Assembly (NCBI GenBank): GCA_963966185.1
Contig: CAWZYM010000115.1
Location: forward strand, 111,001-175,000
DNA from: Rhabditoides inermis
Lineage: Eukaryota; Nematoda; Chromadorea; Rhabditida; Rhabditidae
Direction of reading: 5' to 3'
Length of the DNA: 64,000 bases
Below are positions 56,301-64,000 of this stretch, one piece after another. The position numbers and the translations under genes are program-made. Position 1 is the first letter of the stretch; each line of letters opens with the position of its first letter. The notes under the pieces were generated by a model that was not told the origin of the DNA, made no database searches, and saw only the letters and a program-made list of their open reading frames with translations.

Positions 56301-57969
56301 TAGTGATCATGATTTGCCCCTCTACGATTTACTAAAACCTTACCGAACAACCGATCGTTTCACCAACATTCAATTACATTGACCATAATTGATCGCGTCC
56401 ATTGAAATGAGCGTACTTGACAAACGATATTCGATACCGACACAGACAGAGGCAGACACTCATCAATAGTGACACGACATGGTCAGTCGTCAGTACACGA
56501 GATAAGAACGACTAGCAGGTGATCTAATTATAGGAACAACCAGTATAACACACGTGAAACTGATACGCACAGTAATAAAAACATGGTAAGAAGAAAATAC
56601 GTACCCCTCTCCCTCTCTCGCTTGAGTCCGCCGGTTCTGTCGATTCCGTTTTCCTTCTTGTCTTTCCTCTCCTCATCCTCCTTCTTTTTGGCGAGCAGAC
56701 CGGGCGGCAGAACCGGGCCAATCATCTTCGACTCTTTAGCAGATCCATTCTACAAAAACCACAATCAATCAACCTATACTAAAATTGGAACAAAAAACAC
56801 AATGTACAAACTCGAAATTCGAAAACAACAAAAAAACTACCTGAATAGGCGTGGAAGTGGCTTTAGGTACGAGCCCATTGGTGAGAGGAGTGGCGGGCGG
56901 TTTGAGATGACCATTCAGCTTCCCCCGTTCCTTCTCCTCCCGCTCTCGTCGCTCCTCCTTTTGCTTCTCCTTTTCCTCGCGTTTCTCCTGAAAGTACACG
57001 GTATGCTAGTCATATAACCAGTAAGACATTCTCACCAACACACCAACCTTGCTAGAAGAGGGAGGGGGCTCGAGGACGAGGGGCGAAGTGAGCGTCTTGA
57101 TCGCCTGCAGGTTGAGCTTGATCTTGATCGGCTCGCGCACCGGCTCTGTAGGTCTACAATTGCAACATGTGTAAAAATGTAACATTACAAAATACGACAG
57201 ATACAAGTATCCACCTGCTCTGCTGCTCTTTTTTCGACTCGGGAAGAGGAGCGGGAGACGCGGATTTGCCCGAATCGGACCGCGCAGGCAAAGGGGAGGC
57301 AACCTGATAACATACACATTACACAATACATCCATCATTCATCATAGATAGACATTTAACGAGTTACGAGTAGCAATGTTCCAGATGAGATGATCTACAA
57401 TCTGTCGACAAGTGCGTTAAGGATCAACGCGTGCCATAACCATAATACACAAACACATAAACACAACAATTACAATAAGAACCCACGGCGGTGAGTTCGT
57501 TGGTGATGCTGGCGGGGCTGCTGCTGGCCGAGCTGCACGTCGTCGACACGCTCGTCTCGCACGTCAGCGCGTCGCCGTTCGACGTGCACGGCGACCCAGT
57601 CACCGAGTCGCCGAACCGCAACTTGTCCGACTCCAGGACTACAACATGAATGTATTCATATATGGATACAGCGATATATGACACGCATGCAAAGAACAAC
57701 GTCATAATTAAATAATGTACCTGTGACATTGCGGGGGATGGGTGCGCTTCCAAGGACGACCTGGAAACAGTTTTGGTATTTGAGTAATGCAAACGGGTAA
57801 AATAAAACACAACATGTATAATAACATAACACATACCTTGTTGGGCGCGGAAGTGAAGTCGATGCGCTGCTCGAGCAGCTGGCGAGCAGAATACTGCTGC
57901 AAAACCTACAAACAACACATCACAATGTATAAGAAGCCGAGCGAGTGTACTCACCGAGCACGACGACAT
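53394..57969 (-). CDS. Ubiquitin-specific protease, USP36/USP42-like
   Basis: Twenty minus-strand coding exons give 706 residues: 57969-57955, 57905-57837, 57760-57721, 57638-57487, 57303-57215, 57153-57048, 56987-56841, 56749-56605, 56253-56099, 55897-55768, 55605-55492, 55412-55283, 54945-54817, 54722-54636, 54542-54419, 54346-54274, 54150-54053, 53891-53801, 53700-53624, 53543-53394. The N-terminal half is disordered and charged (KREEKEKQKEERREREEKER), after a short LLEQRIDFTSAP block resembling the USP36 N-terminus. The catalytic domain begins GLVNTSNDCFLNAILQ, with nucleophile Cys near residue 322. It continues through HGMQEDAHELLALLLDAL, the zinc-ribbon pairs CMAC and CKKC, VLLVQLKRFNAFG, and the His box DHGHYMAFARGFGGEWHLFD. 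It ends in a Gly/His/Asn-rich tail. The enzyme removes ubiquitin from substrates; USP36 is nucleolar in animals. The Asn-Asp-Cys variant of the usual Asn-Thr-Cys box is noted. Exon 1 encodes only MSSCS. Confidence 0.93.
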
Positions 57970-59296
57970 TCGCAGTGATCAGCAGAGACAGAGGCTGGGT
58001 GTTCAGCAGCGGCACGACGGCATCGTCGGCGAGTCCGTACAGAGAGGGAACAGACACGCGCGCGCGAACCCGACGAGGCAACGCGAGTCGCGTCGGTCCT
58101 GCGAATACATTGACATTATTAAAATACAAAACAATAACAAATTGAACGCGGAGATTAGATGATGATAAAGAGTACAGTTCAACGCGATTAGACGGACGCA
58201 GGAAGTGTATTCAAGCCATGAAAAGGAGCAGAAAATATGTGGAAAAAGGGGCGCACACATCGTAAATTTTGAACACACCGATACCGTATTCACATGATAG
58301 CAGAGAAAAATCGATAAATGATACCGTGATCTGCGAAACCGCACAATAATCCGAATTTAGCACTACCCAGCACATGTGAAAAATCGATATCTATCTTATA
58401 ACGTTGTCTAGCGACGGCGCAGACGCTAGAGCGCTTTTGTAGATATGTAGGCAAATCGTGGCGGGACCCATAGTTAAAGCACAACTTTTTGAGAACATTA
58501 TTTTTGCGAATTTACATTTATTCACAAAATAATTTAATCCTATTATTACATTTATTCGAACAAAAAAATAATTAGTACGTGGCAACACTTTACAAAATAA
58601 TGATGAACATGAAATAAGAAAGAAAATCGCTTTGTTCACGATTTTTTCTTAAGTGATAAGATTATAAATTGAAATAATACGTTGTCAACAATGCACATAA
58701 TTTTTGTTCTAACACCACCACTACACTTCATTTTCATCAACCGGAAATGAACGCGCGCTCCGTGGAGGTCGAATTGATTGCGCACCACTCACTCCGCGCC
58801 CTGAATTCCATAAAGTTTCGCGCTTCTTTGAACGAAAAAAAATGCCGCGACCCTCTATTGAATCCCGATTGTGGGTCTGCAAAAACCACTTGACGTCTCG
58901 TCCTCTGCCAGAAAGCCCTGAGGGGGCGAGTCTGTGGAGGGCAATCCCCAGCTAGAGGGGGACTGCCCTTTCTCGTCTTTTATGGATGTGTGTCTCTCTC
59001 TTTTGCGGGTCCTTGCTGAGTTTAGATCTGACTTATGTGTGTGTTCAATTCACCGCACTTCTTTAAACGAGTTGAGTCTAGTTTAATTTTCACAGAAGAC
59101 ATTTTTCCATGCTTCTAATCCCGAAGCTTTTTTGTTTTTGAAAAAGGAAAACAGCTAATGTCTTTGATGTCTTCTTTGATGGTCCCCAATCTCTGATCCT
59201 CTGGACCAAATTGTTGCAACTTGTTCCTTCCTTATTTGAGGAAGCCTGCAAAAAGAGGCTAAGCCAATCATTTGCTCAATAAACTCCCTCTCTCTC

Positions 59297-59344
<48 letters not shown>

Positions 59345-59985
59345 CAACCCTCTCGCCCATGCACGATTGAATATTTCCACGAACATCCATCGAGTCCGCT
59401 CGACTAAATCTCTAACCTGTGGGTTTTCTTCTACTGACCCTCTAGAAGCACTCAACATTCCCCCCATTCCATTCCCTTTTCCATTCGCCATGTCGATGTC
59501 ATATATCCTCTTCTCTTTCCCTGTTTTGAACATCCCCCTATTTCACGGCATTGCGTCATTTCCATGCTCTATCTGCACGTTTTTCGCTTTGTCGCTGATG
59601 TTGAATATGCAACCTCAAAATAATAAACGTGACAATTTCCAACCTCTTCATAGTTTGCGCGATTACTAATCACTATTTCCTCGTTTCCCTAGTCTCAGCA
59701 CAGGATTTCTATTCTTTTTCTCGTCTACATCTATCTATCCACACACTACTAATTCACTTTTCCGCTCCTCGTCTCTGCCTGCACTCATACGACGCGGTCC
59801 AATAGACCAATACGCACTTTTCCCACACACTCACTTTGTAACTTACGTTATGTATGTTTTTTATACGGTGGCTCTCCACTTGAGATTCGTTTTGTTGTAC
59901 TATTTTTCCTATCTTGTCATGTTTGTACATTTTCCCTTTGTTTTTGCGCGAGTTGTTAAAAACACCAAAGCATATATTTTTATAG
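57970..59985. other. Divergent intergenic region
   Basis: This 2 kb separates the minus-strand deubiquitinase gene from the next plus-strand gene. The first 130 bp is probably 5' UTR of the deubiquitinase, since a CAG acceptor (minus strand) sits at about 58099. A hairpin-forming sequence lies at 58939-58969 and a (CT)n array at 59282-59342. No convincing exon was seen. Confidence 0.5.
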
Positions 59986-60974
59986 ATGTTCGAGTTGTTC
60001 ACTCATCTTCGCACGGTGTTGGCGGGACGACTGCCGCTGAAACTGACAATGCCAGAGAGGTGAGGATTGAATATAACTATATATAACATGAAGATTTTCG
60101 AAACTGCATTAACGCATGATCAATGCAATCAACTATCACTATCGCTCAATCTCACGACAATTTGCCCTTGAAACGAGCAACGCCGTGCAGAATTCGTACA
60201 TTTATCGGCTAGAACGTTTGTTGCATAACTTGCTGGAAAGACGTACAACTATCGAATCTCTCTACTCTAGAATTTGCCCTCGTACAACGCCTCGCGAAAA
60301 CTGTGGTAAACTGTAAACATCTACTCATAACTCTGCTCCGTTCTCTGTGCGAAAAACACGCGCCCTCAGGCTTGCCTAGGAAAAAAAGAGAAACACTGAC
60401 AGAGAGGAGTTGCGTAACTCACGCAGTCTAGATTGTTTCACGTTCGTGTTTATCTGGTCAATCTTCGTTCATCGATTAGTATCGATCTTCGTTCATCGAT
60501 TCCCATCTCCTCTCAATTTAACTTGATCGAAGCAAAGAAAGCGGCAGTGTATTCACTTTTCATATTCGCCTTTTCCATTCCGGCGCAACTTTGCGTGATA
60601 TTACAAACTACAAGAACGTATAAACTACACCGGCTTTGCAGCGAACAGTGGATCCTTGTACAATGCGGTTAGTGCCACTCTCACATTCACAGCAGCTCAT
60701 CCCAATTTATGCCTTCTCACGTCTTGAAATCGCTGCAAATTTGCACAGTAAATCACACACATTTGAACTGAATCGGGATTAATTTGAATCTTTCAATTAT
60801 ACTAACCGCTACCGTACTGTGTACAGAAACGCTGTAAAGTATTTTACATCATGTGAGGTTAGTATCCCATCGAACCTCTCCCGGTTGCAGCGACGCTCCG
60901 TGTCCGGGTCCGCTCGCGTCGAAGCCGATGCCGCGCAGCGAGAGCCAGTACTCCAACGTCAGCGACTACCTGGA
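59986..60974 (+). CDS. First two exons of an unidentified gene continuing beyond the window
   Basis: Exon 1 (59986-60059) starts with ATG directly behind TTTTTATAG, a likely trans-splice acceptor. It encodes MFELFTHLRTVLAGRLPLKL then TMPE. It ends at a GTGAGG donor in phase 2. Exon 2 (60891-60974), behind GGTTGCAG, continues in phase with SDAPCPGPLASKPMPRSESQ and YSNVSDYLE, ending at a GTGGGT donor. No further in-phase exon was found in the remaining 3 kb, so the next intron is at least that long or the remainder lies outside. Too little protein is visible to name a family. The agreement of phase, start context and codon choice supports a real gene. Confidence 0.6.
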
Positions 60975-61384
60975 GTGGGTTTTCTAATTCATACTTTAAA
61001 TGTCAAACACTTCAAATCGGTAGAGTCAGTGGTTATCTAAACTCAAATTCAAGTATCTTGTTTGGTTCAGATGATAGAAAAAGTGCATGTTTGAATGTAC
61101 CAACATCTCACAGGGATGGAATAGTATCCTCTCCTGAAGAAAAGACATTGTTGTGTCGAGCTTGGTGATAGAGATAGTGAAAGTTGTGATAAGGAAGAGT
61201 CAACAACCCAGTTCCGGCTCCTGCCATCTGACTGATATTAATTGTGTCAACATTTCAACTCCGGATCGAGTAGTAGTACCTAGAGTCAATGTTATCTTTG
61301 ATTATCTCCTTTTTTAACTCATACTAGTAAATAGGATGGATGTGACAATAAAACGAACCCCTAAAATCGGGATTGAGTAGATAG

Positions 61385-61570
61385 TTGTACTTGTGTGTAC
61401 CTATACTCTGCGCCAGAGCAATAGTTTTCGATCTACCTCGCTTGCAGTTCGAAATACGGTGCCATAACCGTCTGCCTCTCTTGTTTTGCGTGCTATTGCC
61501 GCAAGCTGACTCTCCGTCTTTCTCTGATCTACCCCACCGCGCGCAACTTATTGCGAGCATAGAACTATAG
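61385..61570 (+). repeat. Dispersed repeat copy
   Basis: About 160 bp align with the reverse complement of 41195-41360 (shared ATAGTTTTCGATCTACC, ACCGTCTGCCTCTCT and TGACTCTCCGTCTT). The last 45 bp also match 33735-33778. The frame reading [18 protein letters not shown] is similar to [18 protein letters not shown] in the other copy, which may be a shared remnant or simply the nucleotide similarity. Confidence 0.75.
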
Positions 61571-62034
61571 AGTCAGTCGTATTTTCGATTGCCGTATTCG
61601 TAGTGCACTTTTCTGACAGCATCTCTTTCTCCTATTTTCTTTTCCCGAACTTGACCACATAAGTCGCTCTCGTAATTGTACGAACACTTTTTCTAGAAAA
61701 GAGTACAAAAACGAATTCGCCAGATTGGGATCGATTCGAATTCTTTGACGTTTTATTACTGGTACGAATATGCGTGAATGACTTGCAACTCACATCGCTT
61801 GCTACAATCTTTGCTCCCGTCTCCTATAATCTCCCTCTCACATCCCGTGACGATTCTCGAGAGCGGAAATGAGTGGGCGTACTCTAAAGTTGCTTACGTT
61901 TTAATGCGCTGCTTGTCATTGCATTTCTCGTCACTAATCGAAAATGAAAAAGAAACACAGTACACAGATTTGATCGTTCGGTATTCGATCTTTTACTGAT
62001 AAGCATTCAGCGAAGGCGACTCATAGACATCCTC

Positions 62035-62057
62035 CTCCTCTCTCCCCCCTCTCTCCT

Positions 62058-62109
<52 letters not shown>

Positions 62110-62340
62110 CAAAAGGCCCTTGAAGCTTTGAACCCCAAACTAGAGAAACTAGAGGGCGGCTACGAAAAACGGGCAAGAGCGACATGGAAGGCGTAGTGAG
62201 AGAGTAGTGAGAGAGGCGAGAGAGTGTGTGGATGCGAGATAGGTGCGAGAGAAGCGAGAGTGGCAAGCCCGACGCGGGTTGTTCCCGGCTGCACGTAGCA
62301 GACACACACCATCCTTCTTCCGCGTCTCCCATCTCTCTCC

Positions 62341-62396
<56 letters not shown>

Positions 62397-62631
62397 AACA
62401 CTCTCGCCCTCTCTTTCCTATCTCTCTGCTTTTCGATTACCTTCCCGTTTATGGCATCCCTAACTGCCTAACTCTTCGGACATCACAATTTTTCGAAAAG
62501 TGTGGAGCTTCATTTGAGATATTGAAAAACGAAGGGGAAAAATCAGAGAAAAGCGATCCCATCGCTCTTATCTCCTGCAGAGCATAGTGTAAAGTGACCA
62601 CCAGGCGCATGCAAATGGTTTGAGTCGCAGA

Positions 62632-62698
<67 letters not shown>

Positions 62699-62939
62699 TC
62701 TCTTTCTCTTCTCTCACTCAACAAAACTTAGACTACATCTGTTGTTCCACTGAAAAGTACCCTTCCGTCTGCAGCAATTTTCCAACTTCCTCTTCAATCA
62801 GAAGTGATCACCTGTTTTCTCTAATTCTCTCCTGCTCACACACACTCTCTCGCGTATGTGAAAAACCGAGAGATCAACCGAACCCATGCCACAAACACAC
62901 GATTGTAATAGCAAGTTCAACACGTTCAGATTTACCCCG

Positions 62940-62989
<50 letters not shown>

Positions 62990-63423
62990 TCCTCGCAATT
63001 GCTCCTTCTCTGTGGTCCAATATCGCATAAGGCATAAACAAACGTTATTCTCACTCGCTCTACTTTTTTTTTACTTTTTTTAAACATTGTTCTCTTTGGT
63101 CTTGTTTAGCTTTACACTCTTTACGAGTTGCACTTGAATTTGCTGTTACCTGCTATTCTCTATTCTAACATATGCACTATGTGCTATGCACTTGAATGAA
63201 AATTACGTTTACTTAGCCTCTCCCAGGGCTTCTCAAAATCATGATGATTTTAGGAAGCTATTTTAGTTCCTTGAATATGCACACTTTCTATGAAACAGAA
63301 AAAAAGAATCTTCAGAACTCTCAGCACAGCTAGAGAAATATGAGAGAACACGTCGATGTGAGAGAAGCAGAGAGCGCTGTCAGCTCTTCATTCCGTTATC
63401 TCCTCCTCTTCCTCCTCCCTCCT

Positions 63424-63468
<45 letters not shown>

Positions 63469-63485
63469 CCCATCTCTCTCTCGCC
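62035..63485 (+). repeat. Cluster of (CT)n arrays
   Basis: Long CT dinucleotide arrays lie at about 62035-62106, 62343-62395, 62636-62715, 62941-62990 and 63408-63485. All run CT on the plus strand, separated by ordinary sequence. Confidence 0.9.
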
Positions 63486-64000
63486 TGCCCGCTGGTCATA
63501 TGTTTAGTGCACTGATCCAGCTACATACCAGGCGCTCACATACTCACATGTTCTTTCTTTCCTCCATCAAATAGTTTAGCGTTCATTCAACTCATTCCAA
63601 CATTTTCACACAGAACGGTTCTCAGGTGTATTGTGTATCAATGGCTTCTTGATACATAATCGAGTTTCATCAACTTTCGTTCAATATGAAACTCTTTTTT
63701 CCACTTTGTGCGATAGCATTCTGAAAGCTGGTCCGAATTCAATTCGGATTCATATCATCGCATTCTTGCATGTTACATATCTTTGCTCTTCTCTCTCTCG
63801 CCGTTTCTCATATTTGCATCTCGAAATAATCCGTGTGAATCGCCGACTAACGAGCAATCCTGGATGTCTCGCTCTGCCTCTCTCGCATCCGCACACTCTC
63901 TCGCTGTCTCTCTATCCGGCTTTTCGTCCTAATAGGGTTTCCGTGCCCTCGCGGCTTTGCACATCGTACCCCCTTCCTACATGTTCTTTTTATGCACCAC

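Larger units (their letters stand above)
60975..64000. other. Long intron or intergenic tail with many CT arrays
   Basis: Probably intron 2 of the gene starting at 59986. It holds a dispersed repeat copy at 61385-61570 and five (CT)n arrays between 62035 and 63485. I see no convincing exon on either strand. Confidence 0.45.

Noticed and set aside
57970..58129. Extension of the deubiquitinase N-terminus into GPTRLALPRRVRARV
   Set aside because: That frame does not join the next exon in phase. The frame that does join has a stop and then ATG at 57969 encoding MSSCS, so this segment is treated as 5' UTR.
58900..58985. U1 snRNA-like 3' end (GGGGGACTGCCC)
   Set aside because: The U1 5' end (ACTTACCTG) and Sm site are missing upstream, so only a hairpin is reported.

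Overview
The window looks like nuclear DNA of a nematode. Genes are split into many short exons (mostly 40-160 bp) with GT-AG introns and TTTCAG-type acceptors. Several start codons sit directly behind an intron-type acceptor, as expected for spliced-leader trans-splicing. The AMPK alpha gene carries an N-terminal stretch (SRSQPSGLDRV) that I recall from C. elegans AAK-2. A rhabditid or diplogastrid worm is my best guess; the species cannot be fixed from this sequence alone.

Left part (1-14,800), four plus-strand genes: the 3' end of an AIG1/ADTRP-type membrane hydrolase (55-1708), a Pumilio-class PUF RNA-binding protein (2983-5944), a prostaglandin E synthase 2 homologue (6894-8997) only about 235 bp behind the PUF poly(A) signal, and an alpha-tubulin N-acetyltransferase (10513-14155).

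Middle (14,800-31,000): a 13 kb AMPK catalytic alpha gene (17077-30173, 22 exons). Two antisense genes are nested in its two largest introns: a zinc-finger protein (22994-24377) and a two-PDZ-domain protein (28217-29701). Two foldback elements lie upstream of it (16120-16442) or inside it (20723-21484).

Right part: a receptor-type guanylate cyclase on the minus strand (30915-43287, about 41 exons) with unusual cyclase active-site residues; a small single-pass membrane protein on plus (43843-45331); a 2.2 kb array of a 63-bp minisatellite (about 35 copies); a multi-pass membrane protein on minus (48237-51779); a USP36/42-type deubiquitinase on minus (53394-57969); and the first two exons of an unidentified plus-strand gene that runs out of the window (59986-60974 onward).

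Introns and spacers are packed with (CT)n/(GA)n arrays, tandem duplications of exon edges, and short TACGGTA/TACCGTA palindromic motifs. I found no rRNA, no intact tRNA and no CRISPR array. The AMPK and tubulin-acetyltransferase genes are conserved housekeeping or neuronal genes; no functional operon linking the region is evident apart from the possible PUF/PTGES2 pair. All exon coordinates were read by eye from splice signals, phase and protein similarity remembered for each family. No database search was run.
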